64,000 nucleotides of DNA from Alphaproteobacteria bacterium LSUCC0396 (GTDB taxonomy: Bacteria > Pseudomonadota > Alphaproteobacteria > Puniceispirillales > Puniceispirillaceae), in contig CP166131.1 in assembly GCA_041228345.1 (NCBI GenBank), positions 62,001 through 126,000 of the forward strand, given 5' to 3'. Both the position numbers and the translations under genes were made by a program. Shown piece by piece: positions 34,225-42,935 of the stretch. The notes under the pieces were generated by a model. It was not told the DNA's origin. It saw only the letters and a list, made by a program, of their open reading frames with translations, and did no database searches. Numbering within the stretch: position 1 is the first letter of the stretch; every line of letters begins with the position of its first letter.

Positions 34225-35043
34225 TTACCGCGCCCCATTAACGATGGGGATTTCAGCATCTTCATCGATGTCGGTAATCAACATCTGACCCGGTTTGTGG
34301 GTGATTGATATTGGTGGTTTAGCGTTAAGAATGGCTACTTGCGGGGTCACACCGCACGCCCAGAAAACCGCAATCTCACCATCCCCAACCGGCGCAGCAT
34401 GGCCCCAATCAGGGGCATTAAGATCGTCAATGCCAATCGCTGCTGGGCCACCCCAATGAACCGGCGCACCATGCGCCATCGGAAACGTTGCAGATATCGC
34501 GCGCACCATATCCAGCTTGTCTTGTGGGATTGCGCGCATGCTCACGACCATTGGACCTGAAAAGGGGCCAGCTTCAATCGTTTTGATGTTAGTTTTGAAC
34601 ATTGGCACGGTGCGATCATTGTCGATATGCCAAACCTTGATACCAGCGCGGATCAGCGCATGCTCAAAGGTAAATGAGCAGCCAAGCGCAAATCCGACCA
34701 TGTGATCGTCCCAAAGCGCGGTAATATCACTGACTGTGTCATCAAGCACGCCGTGCCGATAAATATGGTAGGATGGCACGTCCGAGCGGATATCAATATC
34801 GGCACCAAGCGTTCGCATAAACGGTGATCCGGTATCCGTAACGCCAACAAGCGGGCACGGTTTTGGGTTGCGTTGGCAAAACCGCATGAAATCCAGCGCA
34901 TAGGATTGATCAAGAATCACAAGATTGGCCTGCAAAAAGCCATTTGCGAGGCCGGATGTGTGATCGCAATAGGAACCTGATCTGATTTTAGCGCGAATTG
35001 TGGGTTGATCGACCTCGCGTAATTGTTCAAAAGACGTATCCAC
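34225..35043 (-). CDS. DUF1445 family putative hydro-lyase / D-glutamate cyclase
   Basis: This 272-residue protein has the family pattern: an RAKIRSGSYCDHTSGLANGF start, FCQRNPKPCPLVGVTDTGSP, FALGCSFTFEHAL, and FSGPMVVSMRAI plus WACGVTPQ near the end. The mitochondrial relative is a D-glutamate cyclase; bacterial members are annotated as putative hydro-lyases and are often next to amino-acid or allophanate genes. The GTG start at 35043 is preceded by GGAG. It is 29 bases downstream of the transferase gene. Confidence 0.85.
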   Translation of the reverse strand: MDTSFEQLREVDQPTIRAKIRSGSYCDHTSGLANGFLQANLVILDQSYALDFMRFCQRNPKPCPLVGVTDTGSPFMRTLGADIDIRSDVPSYHIYRHGVLDDTVSDITALWDDHMVGFALGCSFTFEHALIRAGIKVWHIDNDRTVPMFKTNIKTIEAGPFSGPMVVSMRAIPQDKLDMVRAISATFPMAHGAPVHWGGPAAIGIDDLNAPDWGHAAPVGDGEIAVFWACGVTPQVAILNAKPPISITHKPGQMLITDIDEDAEIPIVNGAR

Positions 35044-35072
35044 AATAATCTCCTAATGACCCAAGCCGCGGG

Positions 35073-35819
35073 TTAGGCCGACGAGGCGAGGGCGCCATCG
35101 GCGGCTTGCCAAAAACCCTCTTTGAAAATTTCGGCAGGGCCAAAACGCGCCTTATAGGCCATCTTGCGACTTTCGGCGACATAATAGCCAAGATAAAGCC
35201 ATGCCAGCGACAAATCCTTGGCGATGTCCATCATGTCGGTCACCATAAAAGTGCCAAGCGAACGATCACTCTGCTCTGCATCAAAAAAACTGTAAACAGC
35301 GCTTAATCCATCAGATTGAAGATCGGCAAGCACCGCGCCAACCAGCATATCCGCGCTGTCATAATAACTGATCAACACTGTTTCGATCGGGCTGTTATTG
35401 ATCATGCTCACAAAATCATGCTGATCCATGCGCGCCATTTGCCCATCATCATGCCGTTTTGTGACATAGGATTTAAACAGGCGGTAATGCGCGGTTGTCG
35501 GGTCTGGGCTTGATATGCGCCGTGTCAGATCACTGTTTTTCTTAATGATCCTAGCCATATTTCGGCTAGGGATAAATCTATTGACGTCAACGCGCCACGG
35601 CAAGCAGGCAGTGCATTGCGGGCAGGCCGGCCGGTAAACCCAGTTTTCCACACGCCGAAAGCCGGCGCGGGCCAGCCCATCATGACAATTAGGGTTTTCT
35701 GTAATATCAACCGCGATGCGCTGTTCAGTCTGACCCTCAATATAGGGGCAGTCACTGCGCATGCTCAGCCGCATGGAAAGCGGTATCTTGCGGTGTAACC
35801 GTTTATCCTGATCCATCAT
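35073..35819 (-). CDS. bpt: Arginyl/leucyl-tRNA-protein transferase (Ate/Bpt family)
   Basis: This 248-residue transferase moves an amino acid from aminoacyl-tRNA to the N-terminus of a protein, marking it for ClpS/ClpAP degradation. Conserved are CPYIEGQ with the first cysteine, YRPACPQCTACLPWRVDV with CxxC, and FGPAEIF-type C-terminal ending. Bacterial Bpt adds leucine; eukaryotic ATE1 adds arginine; the sequence alone suggests the bacterial group. The ATG at 35819 was chosen over an upstream TTG (35858). Confidence 0.9.
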   Translation of the reverse strand: MMDQDKRLHRKIPLSMRLSMRSDCPYIEGQTEQRIAVDITENPNCHDGLARAGFRRVENWVYRPACPQCTACLPWRVDVNRFIPSRNMARIIKKNSDLTRRISSPDPTTAHYRLFKSYVTKRHDDGQMARMDQHDFVSMINNSPIETVLISYYDSADMLVGAVLADLQSDGLSAVYSFFDAEQSDRSLGTFMVTDMMDIAKDLSLAWLYLGYYVAESRKMAYKARFGPAEIFKEGFWQAADGALASSA

Positions 35820-35884
35820 GCTAGAGTGCCCAAAAGGCCTATCGCAAATCAAGGTCAAACATCGAGATAAACAGTTAATTTTTG

Positions 35885-37102
35885 TTAGCTGGCGCTATCA
35901 TCGAGCTGGCGAACCTGAAAATTGGCGGCGCGGAGTGCAGCAATTATTTCGTCAACATGGTCAGGCCCGCGGGTTTCGACAACGGCGTCAATCTTTGCCA
36001 GCTTTGCCGGTACATCAAAAAATAGCCTTTGATGATAGATCTCGACGATATTGCCGCCGCATTTGCCAATACTGGTTGAAATTGCCGCAAGCATTCCGGG
36101 CTCATCGGAAATATCAATCCGTAATCGCGCAATCCGGCCATCAACCGCCATATTTCGATTGAGAATTGATGCGAGCAGGCGGGGGTCAATATTGCCGCCG
36201 CAAATCACTGTGCCAATTTTTTTGCCAGCGAATAGGCCGGGATTGGCGTAAATTGCGGCGATACCAGCGGCACCAGCGCCTTCGGCGACAATGCGCTGTT
36301 GTTCAATAAGCGCGCCAACAGCCCATTCAAGGGCGCGTTCATTCACCAGCAGGATATCATCAACCAATGCGTCAACAACCGGCAGCGTGACCCCGCCGGG
36401 TTTCTTGACCGCGATGCCTTCGGCGAGGGTTTCCCCGCCGCAAGTGATGTCTTCGCCTGCAATGGCCAGTTTCATGCTGGGGTAAAGTTCGGTCTGGACG
36501 CCATAAATCTTTATATTCGGGCGCATATCGCGGGCAATGGTGGCAATGCCGCCAATCAAACCGCCGCCGCCTATCGGCACAACAAGAATATCCAAATCCG
36601 GCTGGTCGGTAAGCATTTCAAGACCGGCAGTGCCTTGCCCCATCATCACCAATTCATTGTCATAAGGGTGGATCAGCGTCAGACCATTGGCCTTTATCAA
36701 TTCATTTACCGTACCTTCGCATTCATTCAGATTACGCCCCTCAAGCACAACCTTCGCCCCAAAGGCACGAGTGCGGGCAACCTTGGCAAAAGGCGTTTGC
36801 GCTGGCATGACAATGGTTGCGGGGATGCCCATATGTTCGGCGTGATAGGCAACCGCCTGTGCATGGTTGCCCGCCGACATGGCAATCACCCCGCGTCGGC
36901 GCTGTTCATCGGTTAGGCCAAGCATCGCATTTAACGCACCACGCGCTTTGAATGATGATGTGTGTTGCAGGCATTCCAGCTTTAAATAGAGATCACAGCC
37001 GAGATTGCGCGACAACATCGGGGCCTCGAGCATTGGTGTGCGAATAACCCGCCCGTTAAGTAGATCAGCCGTTCGCCGGATTTGATCAGCACTTACTGCC
37101 AT
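35885..37102 (-). CDS. ilvA: Threonine ammonia-lyase (biosynthetic type with ACT domain)
   Basis: This 405-residue PLP enzyme converts threonine to 2-oxobutyrate for isoleucine synthesis. Residues include the Schiff-base Lys in TSSFKARGALNAM, SAGNHAQAVAYHAEHMG, and a tetraglycine GGGGLIGG phosphate loop. A C-terminal ACT-type regulatory domain (about 325-405, LRIDISDEPGMLAAISTSIGK) allows feedback control. It differs from the ACT-less paralogue at 20 kb. ATG 37102 follows GGGGGAAC. Confidence 0.93.
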   Translation of the reverse strand: MAVSADQIRRTADLLNGRVIRTPMLEAPMLSRNLGCDLYLKLECLQHTSSFKARGALNAMLGLTDEQRRRGVIAMSAGNHAQAVAYHAEHMGIPATIVMPAQTPFAKVARTRAFGAKVVLEGRNLNECEGTVNELIKANGLTLIHPYDNELVMMGQGTAGLEMLTDQPDLDILVVPIGGGGLIGGIATIARDMRPNIKIYGVQTELYPSMKLAIAGEDITCGGETLAEGIAVKKPGGVTLPVVDALVDDILLVNERALEWAVGALIEQQRIVAEGAGAAGIAAIYANPGLFAGKKIGTVICGGNIDPRLLASILNRNMAVDGRIARLRIDISDEPGMLAAISTSIGKCGGNIVEIYHQRLFFDVPAKLAKIDAVVETRGPDHVDEIIAALRAANFQVRQLDDSAS

Positions 37103-37312
37103 TATCTGTTCCCCCTTATGGCAATCAGGCGCAAGAGACGATGATGATGGATTGTCTTTTTGTGCCCGTTAAGGATTTAATCCTATCAGCAACTATGGCT
37201 GATTGTCGTTACCTATCTCTGTCAAGCTGGCGGTGATTGCCTGATAACGACGGATAATAAACCGCGCTTGCCATCAATTGCGACCCTATCCCCATCTGGG
37301 CACGAAACCTTG

Positions 37313-37342
37313 AAAAAAAGCCAAAACCGGCGATTAACGCCG
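37313..37342 (-). terminator. Intrinsic terminator of hemB
   Basis: On the minus strand CGGCG-TTAAT-CGCCG forms a 5-bp stem at the hemB stop codon, followed by GTTTTGGC and a run of seven T. The stop codon lies in the loop. Confidence 0.6.
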
Positions 37343-38329
37343 AATCATACTGGCAATTTCAGGCGCAAAATAGGTCAAGATGGCATCGGCACCAGCGCGT
37401 TTGAAACAAATCATTGCCTCGAAAATGGTGCGCTCACGATCGAGCCACCCTTTTTCAAAAGACGCGCAGAGCATCGAATATTCGCCCGATACCTGATAGG
37501 CAATACAAGGCACACCAAATTCAGCCTTGGCCCGCGCCAAAATATCGAGATAGGGCATTCCCGGTTTGACAATAACCATGTCAGCCCCCTCGGCCAGATC
37601 AAGCGCGATTTCATGCATCGCCTCATCACCATTTGCCGGATCCATCTGATAGGTCGATTTTCCCGCCTTGCCAAGCGATGCACCAGCCCGAACCGCGTCA
37701 CGGAACGGCCCGTAAAATCCAGACGCATATTTCGCTGCATAGGCCATAATCTGCACATTCTGTTGGCCAGCTGCATCCAGCGCGGCGCGGATCTCGCCAA
37801 CCCGCCCATCCATCATATCCGATGGGGCGATAATGTCACAGCCGGCATTGGCCTGATGGACTGCCTGCTCACATAGAACTGCGATGGTTTCATCATTCAG
37901 AATTTCGCCTTGATCCAGCAATCCGTCATGTCCGTGGGAGGTAAAGGGATCAAGCGCAACATCACATATGACACCAAGGTCAGGATAGGCAGACTTCACC
38001 GCCGCAACCGCACGGCAAACAAGGTTATGCCCATCACGCGCAAGGCTGCCGGCGTCATCCTTCAAGGCCGCATCAATAGATGGGAAAATAGCAATTGCCG
38101 GAATGGTTAGCTCAACCGCCTTGGCTGCCTGCTGTAAAAGCCGGTCAATCGAATATCTGAAAACACCGGGCATTGCCGCAACCGGTTCGGCCATATCGTG
38201 ACCTTCGATGACAAAAAGTGGCCAGATCAGATCGGCTGTGTCTAGACGGTTTTCGGCAACAAGCCGGCGCGAAAATGCACGGTTACGATTGCGCCGCATC
38301 CTTGTGGATGGGTATTGACCTCTGATCAT
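37334..38329 (-). CDS. hemB: Delta-aminolevulinic acid dehydratase (porphobilinogen synthase)
   Basis: This 331-residue HemB joins two 5-aminolevulinate molecules into porphobilinogen. Motifs: MRRNRNRAFSRRL N-terminal region, DVALDPFTSHGHDG metal-site block, DIIAPSDMMDGRV, AKYASGFYGPFRDA with a Schiff-base Lys, and VKPGMPYLDI with the second Lys. The ATG at 38329 is preferred over an upstream TTG. A terminator follows. Confidence 0.96.
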   Translation of the reverse strand: MIRGQYPSTRMRRNRNRAFSRRLVAENRLDTADLIWPLFVIEGHDMAEPVAAMPGVFRYSIDRLLQQAAKAVELTIPAIAIFPSIDAALKDDAGSLARDGHNLVCRAVAAVKSAYPDLGVICDVALDPFTSHGHDGLLDQGEILNDETIAVLCEQAVHQANAGCDIIAPSDMMDGRVGEIRAALDAAGQQNVQIMAYAAKYASGFYGPFRDAVRAGASLGKAGKSTYQMDPANGDEAMHEIALDLAEGADMVIVKPGMPYLDILARAKAEFGVPCIAYQVSGEYSMLCASFEKGWLDRERTIFEAMICFKRAGADAILTYFAPEIASMIRR

Positions 38330-38393
38330 GGGCTGGTTATCCGTATCTGATCTAAAAACCAACTATTCATAACGATCTGGGAACGTTTCTGCA

Positions 38394-39455
38394 ATGGCAC
38401 AGACGCATATTCACAATGACGTTACCGGCGTTGCTGGCCTGATCACTCTTGATCGTCCAAAAGCACTAAACGCATTGACGGCAGAGATGGTAGCAGAGAT
38501 CCGTGCAATTTTAATGGACTGGCGCAATGATCCGGCGATCGGCCATGTCGTGATTGCCAGCAGTGCAGCGCGTGCCTTTTGCGCGGGCGGCGATATCCGG
38601 CAAGCGCGTGATACCATTCTGGCCGGAAGTTTTGGTGAGGCAGACGCGTTTTTCCGGGGTGAGTATCTGGTTGATCTTGCAATCGCTGAATTTGGGAAAC
38701 CCATTATTGCGCTTTGTGATGGGGTGGTGATGGGTGGTGGGGCAGGGCTTGCCCAGCATTGCACGCATATCATTATGACCGAGACCACACGCTTTGCGAT
38801 GCCGGAAACCAGCATTGGTCTGTTCCCTGATGTCGGGGCCAGCCTGTTTCTTGGGCGTTGTCCCTTGCCGGTTGCACGGTTGCTTGGCATGACCGGATAT
38901 ATTATCCAAGGCGCCGATTGCATGATGCTGGGGCTGGCCACATCAATGCTGCCATCCGATCAGGTTGAAACCGTAAAAGCCGCTTTACTGGCCTGTGCAA
39001 CGGCCGATATTGATGATGTGATTAGGCGTTTTGAGACCGATCCGGGCGTGCCAGCATTAAACCATCATATGCCGGTAATTAATCATATTTTTGCGGGTGA
39101 TGTGACGCCGGAAGACATGCAGGAACGCGCCCTAGACCTTGCCCAATTGCGCCCAAATGACAAGCTAGTTCGCCATGTCAATGAGGCCTTTTACAGTCGA
39201 TGTCCAGTGTCGATCAAGCTGTTTTGGCGTTTGTTGTATGAGGCTGATCGCATTACCAATGTGACCGAAGCGCTGTCGCTGGATTTTCACCTAGCGATGC
39301 GAATGATTCGGCGCCCTGACTATGTCGAGGGGGTGCGTGCTGTTCTCGTTGACCGCGATAACGCCCCAAAATGGTCGCCAGACAGCCTTCAACTAGTAGA
39401 TAAGACGTTATTGGACGATCTTTTTAACGAAGACGGGTTGCCGCCCTTGTGTTAA
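38394..39455 (+). CDS. 3-hydroxyisobutyryl-CoA hydrolase-like (enoyl-CoA hydratase/isomerase family)
   Basis: This 353-residue crotonase-fold protein is longer than plain enoyl-CoA hydratases and has the HIBYL-CoA hydrolase pattern: LDRPKALNALT, oxyanion-hole AFCAGGDIR, VVMGGGAGL, MPETSIGLFPDVGASLFL, and C-terminal VEGVRAVLVDRDNAPKW. This hydrolase works in valine degradation. No other valine-catabolism gene is in the window, so the function is inferred. The divergent hemB gene is 64 bases away. Confidence 0.88.
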   Translation: MAQTHIHNDVTGVAGLITLDRPKALNALTAEMVAEIRAILMDWRNDPAIGHVVIASSAARAFCAGGDIRQARDTILAGSFGEADAFFRGEYLVDLAIAEFGKPIIALCDGVVMGGGAGLAQHCTHIIMTETTRFAMPETSIGLFPDVGASLFLGRCPLPVARLLGMTGYIIQGADCMMLGLATSMLPSDQVETVKAALLACATADIDDVIRRFETDPGVPALNHHMPVINHIFAGDVTPEDMQERALDLAQLRPNDKLVRHVNEAFYSRCPVSIKLFWRLLYEADRITNVTEALSLDFHLAMRMIRRPDYVEGVRAVLVDRDNAPKWSPDSLQLVDKTLLDDLFNEDGLPPLC

Positions 39456-39559
39456 AGGCAATCTCATCCTAATTTGGCGCTCTTAAAGCTGGGTTAGGGA
39501 TTGCGGTTTAATTCAGCCAATAAATGATGAATGCGCCATCTTCTATAGAAGGAAAACAG

Positions 39560-40876
39560 ATGCGTTTAAGCCAGTATTTTCTACCTGTTTTAAAAGAAAC
39601 CCCGAAAGAGGCTCAGATCGCCTCGCATCGCCTGATGCTTCGCGCGGGGATGATCCAGCAATCTAGTGCTGGTATCTATTCATGGCTGCCGCTTGGCAAG
39701 CGGGTTCTGGATAAGATCGCCACTATTGTTCGTGAAGAGCAGGATCGCGCTGGGGCGCTTGAAATTTTGATGCCCACGCTGCAACCGGCAGAAATCTGGC
39801 AGGAGTCCGGTCGCTATGACGATTATGGTGCAGAGATGCTGCGCATCAAAGACCGGCACGACCGTGATATGCTTTATGGGCCAACCAATGAAGAACAGGT
39901 TACCGATATTTTTCGCTCGCACGTCCGCAGCTATAAGGCGTTGCCGCTGAACCTCTATCATATTCAGTGGAAGTTTCGTGATGAGGTGCGGCCACGTTTC
40001 GGCATTATGCGGGGACGTGAATTTCTGATGAAAGATGCCTATTCGTTTGATCTGGATGGTGAGGCCGCACGCATCGCCTATAATAAAATGTTTGTCTCAT
40101 ACCTGAAAACCTTTGCGCGGATGGGGCTGACGGCAATCCCGATGGAGGCAGATACTGGTCCGATCGGCGGTGATATGAGCCATGAATTTATCATTTTGGC
40201 CGAGACCGGCGAGAGCGGTGTTTATTTTCACAAAGACTGGCTGAAAACCGACCTTCTGGCCGATATTGACTATGATGCTGATTTACAGCCGTTTGTTGAT
40301 AGGTTTACATCAATCTATGCGCGTGCAGATGAAAAGCATGACCCCGCCAATTGTCCGGTTGCCGATGATGATCTTATGACCATGCGCGGTATTGAAATTG
40401 GTCATATATTCTATTTTGGTACAAAATATTCAGCGGCCATGAGGGCTACGGTCAGCGGTCCTGATGGCAAGAATGTGCCGGTGCATATGGGGTCGTACGG
40501 CATTGGCGTCTCTCGCCTCGTTGGCGGTATTATCGAGGCTAGCCACGATGATAAGGGTATTATCTGGCCGGATTCGGTGGCGCCATTCGGTGTTGCGGTG
40601 GTCAATCTAAAGCCGGGGGATGCCATTTGTGATGCAACGTGCCAGTCATTATATGATGCGCTGGCGGCAGCGGGGCATGATCCGCTTCTTGACGATCGTG
40701 ACGAAAGACCGGGCGCAAAGCTCGCGGCGATGGATTTGATTGGTATACCGTGGCAGATTGTTGTTGGGCCGCGCGGAATGGAAAATGGCGTGGTCGAGGT
40801 AAAGCGGCGTAAATCGGGTGAAACTAGCGAAGTTTCGCCAGAGTCGGCACTAACGATGGTAGGCACGAAAACATAA
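39560..40876 (+). CDS. proS: Prolyl-tRNA synthetase
   Basis: This 438-residue class II synthetase is the short ProS type of Alphaproteobacteria, without the large editing insertion found in the approximately 570-residue bacterial form. It has [26 protein letters not shown], motif 2 [29 protein letters not shown] split around the loop, [11 protein letters not shown] motif 3, and a C-terminal anticodon domain. ATG 39560 follows GAAGGAAAAC; the reading frame extends 36 bases further but without a site. Confidence 0.96.
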   Translation: MRLSQYFLPVLKETPKEAQIASHRLMLRAGMIQQSSAGIYSWLPLGKRVLDKIATIVREEQDRAGALEILMPTLQPAEIWQESGRYDDYGAEMLRIKDRHDRDMLYGPTNEEQVTDIFRSHVRSYKALPLNLYHIQWKFRDEVRPRFGIMRGREFLMKDAYSFDLDGEAARIAYNKMFVSYLKTFARMGLTAIPMEADTGPIGGDMSHEFIILAETGESGVYFHKDWLKTDLLADIDYDADLQPFVDRFTSIYARADEKHDPANCPVADDDLMTMRGIEIGHIFYFGTKYSAAMRATVSGPDGKNVPVHMGSYGIGVSRLVGGIIEASHDDKGIIWPDSVAPFGVAVVNLKPGDAICDATCQSLYDALAAAGHDPLLDDRDERPGAKLAAMDLIGIPWQIVVGPRGMENGVVEVKRRKSGETSEVSPESALTMVGTKT

Positions 40877-40916
40877 GGTTTCTGGCAGTTCAGGCAGCGG
40901 CGAAAAGGGCTATTTG

Positions 40917-42173
40917 ATGAGATATTTTTTCTCTCCGGTTGAACGGATGTTAGCGTTTCGCTATATGCGATCGCGCCGCGCCGAGGGGTTTATATCGGTA
41001 ATTGCCTGGTTTTCGCTTGCGGGGATCACGCTTGGCGTTGCAACGCTGATTGTTGTGATGTCGGTGATGAACGGGTTTCGGGCTGAGCTGGTTGGCCGGA
41101 TACTTGGGCTGAACGGCCATGTTGCTGTTTATTCCAGCAAGCCGGGCGGGATCGCAGATTTTGATCAGCTGGCCCTTAAAATAACCGATATGCGTGATGT
41201 AATCGCTGTTACGCCGCAAATCGAAGGTCAAGTGATGGCAACGCAGAACCGTGTCAGCGTCGGTGCGGTCGTGCGCGGGGTGCGCTGGTCTGATCTTGCG
41301 GTGCGCAAACCGCTATGGAATTCGCTTGGCGAGGCTGAAATCTATGGTTTCCGGGACGGGGGCGGGGTGTTGATTGGCCGTGAAATGGCGTTCAAACTTG
41401 GGGTGACATCTGGCGATAGTGTGACTTTGACCACCGCCAAGGGCAAGGCAACCGCATTTGGCACTGTGCCAACCCGCCGTAAATTCAAAATTGTGGGTAT
41501 CTTTAATGTTGGTATGTACGAATATGATTCCAGCTTTGTCTTTATGCCTCTTGATCTGTCAGCTGGATTTTTAGGTTATGAAAACACCGTATCCGGTCTT
41601 GAAATTTATGTATCAGCGCCCGAAAAGATTGCTGTGCTTCGTCAGTCCGTAAGGCAGGTTGTTGGCGATGATCTGCGCGTTTTTGACTGGGTTGAGCGCA
41701 ACCGCAGCTTTTTGAACGCCTTAAGGGTTGAGCGCAACGTCATGTTCCTGATTTTGACGCTGATCATCCTCGTTGCGGCCTTTAACATCATTTCGTCAAT
41801 GATCATGCTAGTCCGGTCAAAAAATGCTGATATCGCCGTATTGCGAACCATGGGAGCGAGTGGCGGCAGCATAATGCGCATATTTTTGATGACGGGGGCA
41901 AGCATCGGCATTGTTGGCACTATTACGGGTACGCTGGCGGGGATGCTGTTCTGTTGGAATATTGATGCGATCAAAGGGGCGATCGAAAGTCTGTCGGGGG
42001 CTGAGTTATTTGCAGCGGAGATTTATTTCCTGTCTAATCTGCCTGCAAAAATTGATCCGCAGGAAGTTCTGATGGTCGTGCTGATGGCATTGGGGTTGTC
42101 GTTTGTGGCCAGCCTCTATCCGGCATGGCGTGCATCTAGAATCGCGCCGGCTGAGGCATTGCGCTATGAGTGA
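40917..42173 (+). CDS. lolC: Lipoprotein-releasing ABC transporter permease (LolC/LolE-type)
   Basis: This 418-residue permease has an N-terminal membrane helix (about 24-48), a large periplasmic domain (about 50-270) and three further helices with the MacB/FtsX-type motif ending with [20 protein letters not shown]. With LolD it extracts lipoproteins from the inner membrane and passes them to LolA. Only one permease gene is present here, as common in Alphaproteobacteria where one protein does both LolC and LolE jobs. The last bases overlap lolD. Confidence 0.93.
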   Translation: MRYFFSPVERMLAFRYMRSRRAEGFISVIAWFSLAGITLGVATLIVVMSVMNGFRAELVGRILGLNGHVAVYSSKPGGIADFDQLALKITDMRDVIAVTPQIEGQVMATQNRVSVGAVVRGVRWSDLAVRKPLWNSLGEAEIYGFRDGGGVLIGREMAFKLGVTSGDSVTLTTAKGKATAFGTVPTRRKFKIVGIFNVGMYEYDSSFVFMPLDLSAGFLGYENTVSGLEIYVSAPEKIAVLRQSVRQVVGDDLRVFDWVERNRSFLNALRVERNVMFLILTLIILVAAFNIISSMIMLVRSKNADIAVLRTMGASGGSIMRIFLMTGASIGIVGTITGTLAGMLFCWNIDAIKGAIESLSGAELFAAEIYFLSNLPAKIDPQEVLMVVLMALGLSFVASLYPAWRASRIAPAEALRYE

Positions 42174-42873
42174 TATCGAAACTGCAAAATCATCCGGACC
42201 TTTGCTGGAATTACGCAATATCCAGCGCAGCTATTTCCAAGGTACGGTTAAACTTGACGTTCTGACCGATGCCAGCCTCGCCGTTAATGCTGGCGAAATG
42301 AAGGCACTGGTTGGCCCATCAGGATCAGGTAAATCGACATTGCTGAATATTGCCGGTCTTTTGGAGCGGCCAGATGCTGGCGCAGTGTTTGTTGATGGTG
42401 TGGAAGCTGGCGAGCTGGGCCGTTCACGACGTGGACGATTACGGCGAACCCATATCGGCTTTGTTTTTCAGTTTCACCGCCTTTTACCCGAATTTTCTGC
42501 GCATGAAAATGTGATGATACCGCAGATGCTAAACGGGCTTGATCGTGATGAGGCGGCCACCCGCGCCGAGCAATTGCTTGCAATGGTTGGATTGCAAGCG
42601 CGTGCAGATTTTCGCCCCGGTTTGTTGTCGGGCGGCGAGCAGCAGCGTGTGGCGATTGCACGTGCGGTGGCGAATGCGCCGCGTGTGCTACTTGCTGATG
42701 AGCCGACCGGCAATCTTGACCCTGATACAGCAAAAGATGTGTTTCACCACCTCTCGACCATTACACGGGCAACTGGTACCGCGGCATTGGTGGTTACGCA
42801 TAATCAACAAATTGCTCTAAAGATGGACTCGGTGCTGACGATTGCCGATGGTAAAATCATCTCAATTGGCTAG
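42166..42873 (+). CDS. lolD: Lipoprotein-releasing ABC transporter ATPase
   Basis: This 235-residue ATPase has Walker [10 protein letters not shown] (50-58), the signature [15 protein letters not shown], Walker [13 protein letters not shown], and VVTHNQQ with the switch His. It overlaps the permease gene by 8 bases, so the two are coupled. It drives lipoprotein release from the inner membrane. Confidence 0.95.
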   Translation: MSDIETAKSSGPLLELRNIQRSYFQGTVKLDVLTDASLAVNAGEMKALVGPSGSGKSTLLNIAGLLERPDAGAVFVDGVEAGELGRSRRGRLRRTHIGFVFQFHRLLPEFSAHENVMIPQMLNGLDRDEAATRAEQLLAMVGLQARADFRPGLLSGGEQQRVAIARAVANAPRVLLADEPTGNLDPDTAKDVFHHLSTITRATGTAALVVTHNQQIALKMDSVLTIADGKIISIG

Positions 42874-42935
42874 ATTTACGGCGCGGCTTTGGGGTAGTGT
42901 CAGGGGGCTTCCTTGTTGATTGCTGAAAGCCTGTA

